Positions 31,481 through 40,715 of a DNA stretch of 64,000 nucleotides are shown piece by piece (within the stretch, counting starts at the first letter, position 1; each line of letters starts with the position of its first letter). Both the position numbers and the translations under genes were made by a program. A model generated the notes under the pieces. It saw only the letters and a list, made by a program, of their open reading frames with translations. It made no database searches and was not told the DNA's origin. This stretch comes from Paramicrobacterium agarici. Its GTDB lineage: Bacteria > Actinomycetota > Actinomycetes > Actinomycetales > Microbacteriaceae. The DNA is taken from positions 558,001-622,000 of the forward strand of contig NZ_PDJE01000001.1 in the NCBI RefSeq assembly GCF_002563955.1. Reading direction: 5' to 3'.

Positions 31481-31861
31481 ATGGCCACTTCACGACTGAG
31501 CGACAGCACACTCGAGCACTTCGCCACTGTTCTGCAGCGCCGCAGAGAAGAACTGCTGCACCTGATGCACGCCAACGACGAGGCGCTCGGCCAGGTACGC
31601 GAATCGCTCAGCGAGGGGACGAACGACGACGAGCACGACCCCGAGGGCCCGACGATGTCGGATGAGTGGTCGAAGCTCACCGGTTTGCAGGCCGAGGGCG
31701 TGACGGAGCTGCGCGAACTCGACGCCGCTCTCGAGCGCATCTCGAATCACGAGTTCGGCATGTGCGCGTCGTGCGGCACCGCGATCGGACGGCCCCGGCT
31801 CGAGGCGCGGCCCTATACGACGCTGTGCATCGACTGCGCGCGCAAGGCCGAGACCCACTGA
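31481..31861 (+). CDS. DksA/TraR C4-type zinc-finger protein
   Basis: 126 residues. An N-terminal coiled coil (about 5-85: LEHFATVLQRRREELLHLMH and an acidic EGTNDDEHDPEGP) is followed by a C4 zinc finger at about 98-122: CASCG-x17-CIDC. DksA homologues enter the RNA polymerase secondary channel. Actinobacterial short forms are poorly characterised. ATG 31481 is preferred from family starts; 31466 is an in-frame alternative. Neither has a strong ribosome binding site, so the message may be leaderless. Confidence 0.85.
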   Translation: MATSRLSDSTLEHFATVLQRRREELLHLMHANDEALGQVRESLSEGTNDDEHDPEGPTMSDEWSKLTGLQAEGVTELRELDAALERISNHEFGMCASCGTAIGRPRLEARPYTTLCIDCARKAETH

Positions 31862-31900
31862 CGCGGGCGCGGCTCTGCTGTGCGGCCCCGGACCACGGGC

Positions 31901-34024
31901 TCACGCCTGCAGCGCTAGCGTGAACGGGAGTACCGAGCCGGCGCCGGCGTTGAGCAGCGCCTGACCGGCGACCGTGAGAGTCCATCTGCTGTCGGCGCGG
32001 TCGTCGACGAGCAGAATCGGCGCGCCCGCGTGGGCGGCGAGCCCATGTGCCAGATCGGCGCCGATGCGAAAGCGGCCCCACACCGACGAGAGGCGAAAGA
32101 CGCTGTTCATGGTTCCCGTCGCAGGCGCGGTCGCCTCGCCATCGAGTGCGCCGAGATATGGCAGTCGGCCGATCGACGAGAGTCCAGCCGCGAGCGAGCC
32201 GACAAGCTGCGGGCGGGTGTGCGATGGGACCGACACGATCGCGGCCGGACGCTGCTCCCAGTCCCAGTCGGCGAGAACGCGCACGCACGCATCGAGAACA
32301 TCGGAGCCGACGGGTGCGTCGGCTGCGTTCGGAGCGAAGATCTCGCGCAAGCGGCCTCCCCATCCCAGGTCGGTGAGCCGCGCAAGTGCTCGACCGGGCT
32401 CGAGTCGTCGCTCTGGTGAGATGCGCCCCTTGACGGCAAGCCCGACACGGTCTGATCCTGTCGGCCATTGCGCGCGCGGCTCGATCGGCACGCCGACGCG
32501 CGCGAGGCTCTGCGTCGCAGCATCCCTCGAGCCCTCGTCGGCGTCGACCGGATACCACCGTCCTGCGCAGACGTCGCAGCGGCCGCAGTCCTCTGCTGTG
32601 TCATCGTCGAGCTGACGCTGCAGAAACGCCATGCGGCACTCGTCGCCGCTCTCATAGCGAATCATGGCGTTCTGCTCGGCAACGCGCTCGGCGGCAATGC
32701 GTTCATAGCGCTCGCTGTCGTGCTGCCACGGCACGCCCGTCGTGACCCAGCCGCCCTGAACCCGCTGCACAGCGCCGTCGACGTCGAGCACCTTGAGCAG
32801 CAGTTCGAGAGTGCTGCGCTTGAGGTCGACGCGCGACTCGAGCGCCGGGGTCGAGAGCGGCCGATCCGACTCGGCGAGTGCGGCGAGAACACCGTGCGCG
32901 GCCTGCTCATCGGGCATGGATGCTGTCGCGAAGTAGCGCCAGATCGCGCGATCTTCTTCACCGGGCAGCAGCAGAACATCTGCGTGCTCGGTCGCACGCC
33001 CCGCACGCCCCACCTGCTGATAGTAGGAGACCGGGGAAGACGGCGCGCCGAGGTGCACGACGAAGCCAAGATCGGGCTTGTCGAAGCCCATGCCGAGAGC
33101 GCTCGTGGCGACGAGTGCCTTGACGTCGTTCGCCTTGAGCGCCTCTTCGGCCCGCTCTCGGTCGCCCGGGTCGGTGCGCCCCGTGTAGGCGAGCACGTTG
33201 TGCCCCGCGTCGCGCAGAAGCCGGGCGGTGTCTTCGGCGGCGGAGACCGTGAGGGCGTAGACGATGCCGCTCCCCGGCAGATCTGCGAGGTGACTGAGCA
33301 GCCACGCGAGTCTCGCGGCGCTGTCGGCAAGCTGGAGCACGCCGAGGCGTAACGATCGTCGCGCAAGCGGACCCCTGATGGTCGTCACCGCTTGCCCTCC
33401 GGCGCTCAGCTGCTCTTCGACGTCGTCGGCGACGCGCTTGTTCGCCGTCGCGGTGGTCGCGAGAACCGGAACGCCGGCCGGCATGCGCGAGACGAGGTCG
33501 CGCAAACGGCGGTAGTCGGGACGAAAATCGTGGCCCCAGTCGGAGATGCAGTGCGCCTCGTCAACGACGAGCAAACCCGTGCGGTCGACAAGCTGCGGCA
33601 GCTGCTCGTCGCGGAACGAGGGGTTGTTCAAGCGCTCGGGTGACACGAGCAGCACGTCGATCTCGTCGCGCCCCAGGGCATCGACCACGTCTGCCCACTC
33701 GTGCGCGTTGGCAGAGCTGATGGATGCTGCCCGCACGCCGGCCCGCGCAGCGGCAGCGATCTGGTCGCGCATGAGAGCGAGTAGCGGCGAGACCAGGAGC
33801 GTCGGTCCCGCACCGGCCTGGCGCAGAAGCAGCGTGGCGACGAAGTAGACGGCGGACTTGCCCCACCCGGTGCGCTGTACGACGAGGGTGCGCTCACGAT
33901 CGTCGACGAGCGCTGAGATCGCCTCGAACTGTCCGTCGTGAAACTCTGCGTCGTCTCGTCCGACAAGGGTGCGCAGCTTCTCGAGTGCGGCGATTCGGGT
34001 TGTGTCAATCACACACCTAGACAA
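31901..34024 (-). CDS. recQ: RecQ-type ATP-dependent DNA helicase with C-terminal phosphoribosyltransferase-like domain
   Basis: 707 residues. Helicase core: Walker A RTGWGKSA at 51-58, DEAH at 155-158 in LLVVDEAHCISDWGHDFRPD, motif V/VI region TSALGMGFDKPDLGFVVH and QQVGRAGRA. A zinc site CGRCDVCAG follows. The last 120 residues read SVPSHTRPQLVGSLAAGL and GAPILLVDDRADSRWTLTVA, the PRPP-loop pattern of a phosphoribosyltransferase (ComF-like). The frame opens with TTG 34024; GTG 34012 is an alternative start. It acts in DNA repair; the tail's role is unknown. Confidence 0.88.
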   Translation of the reverse strand: MSRCVIDTTRIAALEKLRTLVGRDDAEFHDGQFEAISALVDDRERTLVVQRTGWGKSAVYFVATLLLRQAGAGPTLLVSPLLALMRDQIAAAARAGVRAASISSANAHEWADVVDALGRDEIDVLLVSPERLNNPSFRDEQLPQLVDRTGLLVVDEAHCISDWGHDFRPDYRRLRDLVSRMPAGVPVLATTATANKRVADDVEEQLSAGGQAVTTIRGPLARRSLRLGVLQLADSAARLAWLLSHLADLPGSGIVYALTVSAAEDTARLLRDAGHNVLAYTGRTDPGDRERAEEALKANDVKALVATSALGMGFDKPDLGFVVHLGAPSSPVSYYQQVGRAGRATEHADVLLLPGEEDRAIWRYFATASMPDEQAAHGVLAALAESDRPLSTPALESRVDLKRSTLELLLKVLDVDGAVQRVQGGWVTTGVPWQHDSERYERIAAERVAEQNAMIRYESGDECRMAFLQRQLDDDTAEDCGRCDVCAGRWYPVDADEGSRDAATQSLARVGVPIEPRAQWPTGSDRVGLAVKGRISPERRLEPGRALARLTDLGWGGRLREIFAPNAADAPVGSDVLDACVRVLADWDWEQRPAAIVSVPSHTRPQLVGSLAAGLSSIGRLPYLGALDGEATAPATGTMNSVFRLSSVWGRFRIGADLAHGLAAHAGAPILLVDDRADSRWTLTVAGQALLNAGAGSVLPFTLALQA

Positions 34025-34139
34025 TCAGACGCGTATGACAGCGCGGTGGTCGCACCGAGAGCTGTGGAGAACGTCGGGTGTATCCACAGATCGGCGATAT
34101 GGGCGTCGTGTCGCGACAGCAACCGGGCACCATCGGCGT

Positions 34140-34574
34140 ATGACTATCAGCGCAGAAGAAGCAGCTCACGCGCCGCTCGTGAGCGATGAGCAGATTGAGA
34201 TGCGAGTGAGCGACCTCGTGGGAAAGGCCATCAAGCGGCAATGGTGGATGTTGTTTCTCGACGAGAACGACGTACAGCTGCCCCACATAGTCCCCGTCGA
34301 CGGCGCGCCGCTCGTGCCCGACGATGCGGCGACGCAGCACAGTGCCGAGGGAATGGGCGCGATCATGGACGAGCTCGGCGCCGCGCAGGTGATTCTGGTC
34401 TGGGAGCGCCCGACCGGACCGACCGTCGCCATGCCCGACCGAGTGTGGGCCAGATCGCTCGCGGAGGCGGCTCGACGCCGCGGCATTCGCGTGCGCGCGC
34501 AGCTGATCAGCCACAGCAACGGCGTGCGGTGGCTGGCCCCCGACGATTACCTCGAACACAACCTGCCGTCGTAA
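34140..34574 (+). CDS. Hypothetical protein
   Basis: 144 residues from ATG 34140. A helical start (VSDEQIEMRVSDLVGKAIKR) is followed by an alternating strand/helix part (QWWMLFLDENDVQLPHIVPV, AAQVILVWERPTGPTVAM, RGIRVRAQLISHSNGVRWLA). The middle is faintly like a RadC/JAB fold, but no metal-binding His-x-His is present. Divergent from recQ and probably independent. Function unknown. Confidence 0.6.
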   Translation: MTISAEEAAHAPLVSDEQIEMRVSDLVGKAIKRQWWMLFLDENDVQLPHIVPVDGAPLVPDDAATQHSAEGMGAIMDELGAAQVILVWERPTGPTVAMPDRVWARSLAEAARRRGIRVRAQLISHSNGVRWLAPDDYLEHNLPS

Positions 34575-34629
34575 CCGGTGCAGCCCGTTTCACGGAGCGG
34601 ATGCTGCCGCGACAGCGTGCTGAGAGAAT

Positions 34630-36222
34630 ATGCGAGTGACTCCACCGATCGCTCCGCTGCCAGCGCGTGACGCGCAGCCCGCGCTCCCGCAGAAGCTCAG
34701 GGCCGATCTGACGGCCGCAGCCTTCTCGGTCTCGACGCTCACGGCCCTGTGGGGAGACGACGCCGAGCGGGCGCTGCACCGCAATCAGCGCGTGCCGGCG
34801 ATTCGCCGCCTCGATGAGCAGGCCGTGACGCCCGCGTCGACGCTCGCGCGGCTGTTCGTGCTCGGTCTCGACGTACCCCGCGAGCAGGTTGAGCGCGCGC
34901 TGCCGACGCTGGGTATCGACGGCGCTGCCGAGCTTGGTCTCATGAGCGCAGCGGGCGACAGCATCCGTCCCCTCAAAGATCTGCGGCCGTACAGTTTTGT
35001 CGACGCAGACGGTGCGGGCAGCTGGTGGATCGTGTCTGACCTCGGCGAGCTCAGTCGCCCTGGTCCGCTCGACGAAGACCACGTGCTCGGCGTTGGCGGG
35101 GCATCGATGACGCTCGCGGGCCTCATGCTGCAGGCGAGAGTCGATCGGGTGCTTGACCTGGGCACCGGTTGCGGCATTCAGGCGCTGCACGCCGCTCGGC
35201 ACGCAAAGCACGTGGTCGCCACGGACATCTCGGATGCGGCGCTGACCACGGCCCGGCTGAACGCCGACCTCAATGCGGTGACCAACATCGAGTTTCGGCA
35301 CGGCAGTCTGTATGAACCGGTCGCGGGTGAACGGTTCGATCGGATCGTGAGCAATCCGCCGTTCGTCATCACACCGCGGCGGCCGGGTGTGCCGGCGTAT
35401 GAGTACCGCGACGGCGGGCTCGTGGGCGATGAGATCGTGCGCACCGTGATCGTCGGCAGCGCCGACCACTTGGTACCAGGCGGCACCGTGCAGATGCTGG
35501 CGAACTGGGAGTATCGCGCCGGCGAAACAGGCAGTGATCGCGTTGCGCGCTGGCTGCACGACAACGCCGCAGACGCCCTCGATTCGTGGGTCATCGAGCG
35601 TGAGGTGCAGTCTCCCGAGGAGTACGCCGAGACGTGGATTCGCGACGGCGGCACGCGCGAAGGGACGGAGAAGTTCAATGCACTCTACGGGGCGTGGCTT
35701 GACGACTTTGCCGAGCGCGGAGTGCGTCAGGTGGGCTTCGGCTATGTCTTTCTGAGGCGACGAGACGCGTCGTCGGGCCCCGTGTGGAACCGCCATGAGC
35801 GGTTACTGTCCGCGCCGGGGCAGAACGAAGCGGGACTCGGCGTGCACATCGCAGCGTGCGTCGCCGCGCATGATGCGCAAGCCAGGTTGAGCGATGACGA
35901 CCTCGCCGCTTCGACGCTCGTCGTCGCAGGAGATGTCACTCAGGAGCAGCACCACTGGCCCGGAAGCGACGATCCCACAGCGATCATCGTGCGTCAGGGC
36001 GGCGGCTTCGGCCGCAGCATCCCCGTCGATACCGCTCTTGCCGCGCTCGTCGGCGCATGCGACGGCGACCTGTCGGTCGGCGCGATCACAGCAGCGCTCG
36101 CTCAGCTTCTCGAGGTCGACGAGCGAGCGCTGAGGGCGCAGCTGCTTCCGCGCGTGCGCGAGTTCGTCGACGACGGCATCCTCTCGTTTGCGCTACCTCA
36201 GAAGCCCGATCGCCAAAGATAA
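34630..36222 (+). CDS. Class I SAM-dependent methyltransferase (DUF7059-type N-terminus)
   Basis: 530 residues. An N-terminal helical domain (1-150) precedes a Rossmann methyltransferase: RVLDLGTGCGIQALHAARHA, ATDISDAALTTARLNADLNA, and IVSNPPFVITPRRPGV with the NPPF motif typical of N6-adenine or glutamine/HemK-like methyltransferases. A C-terminal domain of about 150 residues follows. Large actinobacterial members like this are annotated as methyltransferases of unknown target. GTG 34636 is a possible alternative start. Confidence 0.85.
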   Translation: MRVTPPIAPLPARDAQPALPQKLRADLTAAAFSVSTLTALWGDDAERALHRNQRVPAIRRLDEQAVTPASTLARLFVLGLDVPREQVERALPTLGIDGAAELGLMSAAGDSIRPLKDLRPYSFVDADGAGSWWIVSDLGELSRPGPLDEDHVLGVGGASMTLAGLMLQARVDRVLDLGTGCGIQALHAARHAKHVVATDISDAALTTARLNADLNAVTNIEFRHGSLYEPVAGERFDRIVSNPPFVITPRRPGVPAYEYRDGGLVGDEIVRTVIVGSADHLVPGGTVQMLANWEYRAGETGSDRVARWLHDNAADALDSWVIEREVQSPEEYAETWIRDGGTREGTEKFNALYGAWLDDFAERGVRQVGFGYVFLRRRDASSGPVWNRHERLLSAPGQNEAGLGVHIAACVAAHDAQARLSDDDLAASTLVVAGDVTQEQHHWPGSDDPTAIIVRQGGGFGRSIPVDTALAALVGACDGDLSVGAITAALAQLLEVDERALRAQLLPRVREFVDDGILSFALPQKPDRQR

Positions 36223-36298
36223 GGCACCTGCCCGATGAACGAGGGCTACCTTAGCTTCCACTCTGGGGGTATTGACCGAGATACCGAGAGTGGACATC

Positions 36299-36595
36299 AT
36301 GTACGCATCACCAGAGCTGTACTACGACATTGAATATCGTCAGCATGAACGCGCGCTCGAGAACGCTGCCGCCTATCGTCGCGCCGCTGAGTTCAGCCCG
36401 GGTCAGGTTTCGCTGAGGACACCCGCGTTCGCGCGCCTCGTAACCTGGCTGAGGGGTGTTGCCACGGCGCGTCGGGAGCGTCGCAGGGGCGGTGGAATTG
36501 CGCTCGACAGTGTCGAGACGAGAACTTCTGCCGCACCGGCGCTGCCCGCAGGCCAGTCGGAACCGAATAACACGAGGGTGGATGCTGTCGCCTGA
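36299..36595 (+). CDS. Small hypothetical protein
   Basis: 98 residues from ATG 36299. Begins MYASPELYYDIEYRQHERAL, a Tyr-rich helix-like segment, then a basic middle (RRERRRGGG) and a disordered Pro/Ala tail. A frame extension to 36272 has no ribosome binding site. It lies 40 bases upstream of the LuxR-type gene on the same strand. Could be a small regulatory or membrane-associated protein; no family recognised. Confidence 0.5.
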   Translation: MYASPELYYDIEYRQHERALENAAAYRRAAEFSPGQVSLRTPAFARLVTWLRGVATARRERRRGGGIALDSVETRTSAAPALPAGQSEPNNTRVDAVA

Positions 36596-36638
36596 GGTTC
36601 CGCCCGTCGATGTCGGTGCTTCGTGGCACGATTGGTGC

Positions 36639-39524
36639 ATGATCGGAACGCCCGTGCGAGCCTCAATGGTGGGGCGCGACGCCGAGCTGTCGGCGTTGAG
36701 CGACATTTTCGCGCGCAGCCTCGCCGGGTCGCCTCACGTCGCGCTTGTCGCGGGCGAAGCGGGCATCGGCAAGACGCGGCTTCTGCGCGAGTTTCAGGAG
36801 CACGCGCGCACGCGTGCGAACGTCGCCGTGGGCCAGTGCATCGACTATGGCGCGACGCCGGTTCCGTACGCGCCGATCGTCAGCATTCTGCGCACGATCG
36901 TCGCCGACATGGGCGCCGAAGCCGCGCGCGAGGTCGCCGGCCCCGGGCGCGATGCTCTGCTGCTTCTGCTTCCTGAACTCGGCGACGGCCCGCTCGACTG
37001 GAGCGAGGTGAGCGCGAGCCGTCTGCACGACGTGATCGCGGTGCTCATTGAGGCATACGCGCAGCAGGCGCCGCTTGTCGTCATGATCGAAGACCTGCAC
37101 TGGGCAGACGACTCGACGCTGACGATGCTGCGTTTTCTCATGCGGGCCATCACGAATGTGCGCGTGCTGATCGTCGTGAGCGTGCGCAGCGAAGACGTGG
37201 GTCGTGGTTCCGCCGTGCACACCTTTCTCGCCGAAAGCGAGCGCGCTCGGCTCATGGAGCGGATCGAGCTGACGCGGCTCGATCGTCAGCAGGTGCGTGA
37301 TCTTGCCGAGACGTTTCGCCGGAGCCCGCTCGATGACGACGCCCTTGACCGCGTCTTCGATCGAACCGAGGGCGTGCCGTTCTTTGTCGAAGAGCTGTCG
37401 AGCTGCACTGAAGGCGCCATGCCCGACACCCTTCGAGATCTTCTTCTCGCTCGTTACGACGCGCTCGACGCAACCGCACAGCGCATCGTTCGCGTGCTCT
37501 CGGCGTCGAACGGCTGGCTTCCGCACGTGATTCTGCGCGACGTGGTTGACGAGAGTGACGCCGACCTCGACGACGCCGTGCGCGCCGGTGTGCAGGCAAG
37601 CATTCTCGAGGTCGATCGCGACGCCTACTGCTTTCGCCATTCGCTGCTGCGTGAGGCCGCACAAGGAGAGCTTCTGCCCGGTGAGCGAGGCCGCGTTCAC
37701 CTTGCATATGCGCGCGCCTTCGAGCAGCATCCTGAAATCGATGCCGAGTACGAGATTGCGCACCATTGGAACGCCGCCGGTGATTCGCCGCGCGCGCTCG
37801 CCTCGGCCGTGACGGCGATGATGAGCGCGAAGAAGGCCTACGCCTACGCGACCGCTTCTCAGCTGGGCGAGCTCGCAATCGAGCTCTGGGAGCGTGTGCC
37901 CGATGCGGAGGACTTGACGGGGACAACGCGAGTGCGGCTGCTCTCGACGGTTGCGTCGATGCACAGAAATGCGGGGTCGGGCGAACGCGCGATCGCCGTC
38001 GTCAATGCCGCACTCGACGAAGCAGATCGCTCCCCCGTTGAGCCAGCGCTCTTCGTTCGGCTGCTGCGCGATAAAGCGCAGTACCTCGCGAACATCGGAA
38101 GACCGGGAGCCGTCGAGCTGCTCATCGACGCGCTTGCGCTCATGGGCGACGTCGACGACGAGCATCCCTCGCACGTTCACGATGAGAAGCTGCGCGCCAA
38201 CCTGCTCAACATGCTGGCGGCGCGCTACATGCTCGCGGGAAAGGCTCACGAGGCGATCGTCACCGCGGCTACCGCCCACGACGTGGCAATGGCGGCGGGC
38301 GAGCGGTCCGAACAGTCAGTCGCCGCGAATCTGCGCGGCATGTCGCGTGCTCAGCTCGGCGACATCGACGAGGCGCTCGCCGATCTCGAGCGTGCGCGCG
38401 AGAACGCCATCGACTCGAGTTCGCGCCTGCGCTTCAGTGTCAATTACTCCGACCTCCTCAATCTTCTCGGCCGCTACCAGGAGGCGATCGACGTGGCGCG
38501 CGCGGGCCTTGCCCGCGCGATCGAGCTCGGCGTTGAACGCAGCTCGGGGGCCATCATGCTGCACAACCTGATCGATCCGCTCTTCGCCCTCGGCGACATT
38601 GATGAAGCCGAGCGGATCATCGACCGCACGCTCTCGCTGGGGAGCCTCACGGTTCCGCAGTCCTACACCCAGAGAACGCGCGTGCAGGCGCTGCTGTGGC
38701 GGGGTGACACCGCGACGGCCAAGCGGCTTGCCGAGCAATGGCTTCCGGGATTCGACGTGACAGCGACCGTCGAACGGCAACTGTGGTGGGCGTCGGGCAC
38801 CCTGCGGGTGGAACTTGCGCTCGCCGATCGCGACTGGACGACGGCGTGGCAGACGGTTACGACGATCCTCGACGATCCGGCAAGCGCCAGTCACGTCGTT
38901 CACCGTCGCAACCGGCTGCTCGATGCGGCGGGTATCGTGGCGCGCTTGCGAACCGTGGTCTCTGAGAGTGAAGCGGATGCTGCCGCTGCTACGGTTCTCA
39001 ACGCATGGCGTGCGCTCCCCGACCCCGTGACGCCCGAACCGCTTTCTGCCATCGTCACGGGGCTCGTTGCCGTGCCCGATGCGTCGGGCGTTGACGTTCT
39101 CCGGGCAGCGGCCGACGCAGCTGAGGACCCCACCGTGCCCGCCCTGACCCGTCCGTTCGTGTACATGCAGTACGCGAAGGCGCTTGTCGCCTCGGGCGAG
39201 CGTTCGCGCGCAGCATCCACTCTTGCCCATGCTCTTGAGGTGGTGACGGCGCTGGCGCATGCGGGACTACGGGCGGAGCTTGAAGAGTATGCTGACGCTG
39301 CGGGACTGCGGTCACCGGCCGATGTCGGGAGTATGCCGATTCTGACGGCGCGTGAGAGCCAGGTTCTCGATCTGATTGCGCAGGGCCTCAGCAACCGTCA
39401 GATCGGTGAGCGGCTGTTCATCAGCACCAAGACGGCCAGCGTCCACGTTTCGGCGATTCTGCGCAAACTCGGGGTTTCCACGCGAACAGAAGCGGCCGTC
39501 GCTGCGCGCCGCGCCGTCGGTTAG
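36639..39524 (+). CDS. LuxR-family (LAL type) regulator with ATPase and TPR-like domains
   Basis: 961 residues. AAA ATPase: Walker A GEAGIGKT at 39-46 and Walker B VVMIEDLHWADDSTLTML. A long helical repeat region (about 330-880, TPR-like) follows. The C-terminal LuxR helix-turn-helix is at about 895-955 (LTARESQVLDLIAQGLSNRQ and STKTASVHVSAILRKLGVST). Known LALs such as MalT are inducer-dependent activators. The start lacks a clear ribosome binding site. The target genes are not evident from position. Confidence 0.92.
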   Translation: MIGTPVRASMVGRDAELSALSDIFARSLAGSPHVALVAGEAGIGKTRLLREFQEHARTRANVAVGQCIDYGATPVPYAPIVSILRTIVADMGAEAAREVAGPGRDALLLLLPELGDGPLDWSEVSASRLHDVIAVLIEAYAQQAPLVVMIEDLHWADDSTLTMLRFLMRAITNVRVLIVVSVRSEDVGRGSAVHTFLAESERARLMERIELTRLDRQQVRDLAETFRRSPLDDDALDRVFDRTEGVPFFVEELSSCTEGAMPDTLRDLLLARYDALDATAQRIVRVLSASNGWLPHVILRDVVDESDADLDDAVRAGVQASILEVDRDAYCFRHSLLREAAQGELLPGERGRVHLAYARAFEQHPEIDAEYEIAHHWNAAGDSPRALASAVTAMMSAKKAYAYATASQLGELAIELWERVPDAEDLTGTTRVRLLSTVASMHRNAGSGERAIAVVNAALDEADRSPVEPALFVRLLRDKAQYLANIGRPGAVELLIDALALMGDVDDEHPSHVHDEKLRANLLNMLAARYMLAGKAHEAIVTAATAHDVAMAAGERSEQSVAANLRGMSRAQLGDIDEALADLERARENAIDSSSRLRFSVNYSDLLNLLGRYQEAIDVARAGLARAIELGVERSSGAIMLHNLIDPLFALGDIDEAERIIDRTLSLGSLTVPQSYTQRTRVQALLWRGDTATAKRLAEQWLPGFDVTATVERQLWWASGTLRVELALADRDWTTAWQTVTTILDDPASASHVVHRRNRLLDAAGIVARLRTVVSESEADAAAATVLNAWRALPDPVTPEPLSAIVTGLVAVPDASGVDVLRAAADAAEDPTVPALTRPFVYMQYAKALVASGERSRAASTLAHALEVVTALAHAGLRAELEEYADAAGLRSPADVGSMPILTARESQVLDLIAQGLSNRQIGERLFISTKTASVHVSAILRKLGVSTRTEAAVAARRAVG

Positions 39525-39608
39525 CGGCTCGCCGTCGTCTATTCACCGTCCGTTCGGACTCGTGTGCTGTGATGTGGGTAACCGAAGAAGCCAGCGAATG
39601 GATGCGTC

Positions 39609-40550
39609 GTGACTCCACGAACGGCCGAGTACCCGAGGCCGGACCACTTTCTTCTGCACATCAGCGACACCCACCTGCTCGGTGGGGATCGCAGGCTCTA
39701 CGGCTCTGTCGACCCGGCGGAGCAGCTGCGTACGCTCTTTGCGGAGCTTGAGGGCTCTGAGGGTCGTCCCGATGCCATTGTGTTCACGGGTGACCTTGCC
39801 GATAAGGGCGAGCCCGAGGCCTACGACCTGCTGCGTCGTATTGTCGAGCCCGCAGCCGAGAGACTCGGTGCCCGGGTGATCTGGGCCATGGGCAATCACG
39901 ACAATCGTGCGGCAGTCAGATCGGAGCTATTGGCCGAGCCGCCGAGCATGCTTCCCATCAATCGGGTGTACGACGTGAATGGCCTGCGGGTCATTACGCT
40001 CGACACGAGTGTTCCGGGTGAACACTATGGTGATGTCACGGCAGAGCAGCTTGCGTGGCTTCGGGAACAGCTTGCCGTTCCTGCTCCGCACGGCACGATT
40101 CTGGCGATGCATCATCCGCCGATTCCGAGTGTTCTCGACCTGGCGGTGAGTGTCGAGTTGCGTGATCAGGCTGCGCTTGCTGAGGTGCTGAGGGGTACGG
40201 ATGTGCGCAGCATCCTTGCGGGGCATTTGCACTACTCATCGACAGCGACCTTTGCGGGCATTCCTGTGTCGGTGGCGTCGGCCAGTTGTTATACGCAGGA
40301 TCTCAATGTGCCTGTCGGCGGAACGCGTGGTCGTGACGGGGCTCGTGCCTTCAACCTTGTACATGTGTATGAGAGCACGGTGTTGCACTCGGTCGTGCCG
40401 CTGGGGCAGTATCAGGTGCTTGATTATGTGGATGCTGATGAGACGGCGAGACGTCTGAAGGCAGATGGGGTCGAGATTCCGTTGTCTCGTATGCAGGCGG
40501 CGGCAGCTGCTGACGCGGTGGCGAATCGCGAGCCTGCGCCGGTCGGCTAG
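39609..40550 (+). CDS. Calcineurin-like phosphodiesterase, CpdA family
   Basis: 313 residues from GTG 39609. All five metallophosphoesterase motifs are present: [31 protein letters not shown] and LAGHLHYS. The family (CpdA, Rv0805) hydrolyses 3',5'-cyclic nucleotides or other phosphodiesters using two metals. Substrate not proved. Plus strand, 84 bases after the LuxR-type gene. Confidence 0.9.
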   Translation: MTPRTAEYPRPDHFLLHISDTHLLGGDRRLYGSVDPAEQLRTLFAELEGSEGRPDAIVFTGDLADKGEPEAYDLLRRIVEPAAERLGARVIWAMGNHDNRAAVRSELLAEPPSMLPINRVYDVNGLRVITLDTSVPGEHYGDVTAEQLAWLREQLAVPAPHGTILAMHHPPIPSVLDLAVSVELRDQAALAEVLRGTDVRSILAGHLHYSSTATFAGIPVSVASASCYTQDLNVPVGGTRGRDGARAFNLVHVYESTVLHSVVPLGQYQVLDYVDADETARRLKADGVEIPLSRMQAAAAADAVANREPAPVG

Positions 40551-40715
40551 CTGGCAGTGGTGCCGAAGCAGGGTCTCATCCGTCACTGCGTGTGTGAGAT
40601 GACCCGACGTCGGGCTGTTGACGGACAGACTTGCGGTCTTTGAGCGTCTGGGCACTCCGAGTAGCGCTTCGAGTGGTTTCACTCGTGCATGTTGTGTCTC
40701 GGGGCCGCCGCGTTG

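Noticed and set aside
34081..34100. DnaA-box-like GTATCCACA upstream of the 144-residue gene
   Set aside because: One mismatch at a conserved position and isolated from other boxes, far from oriC.
36663..38279. 538-codon frame antisense to the LuxR-type regulator
   Set aside because: The plus strand carries clear ATPase and helix-turn-helix motifs; the antisense product is His/Arg-rich without homology signs.
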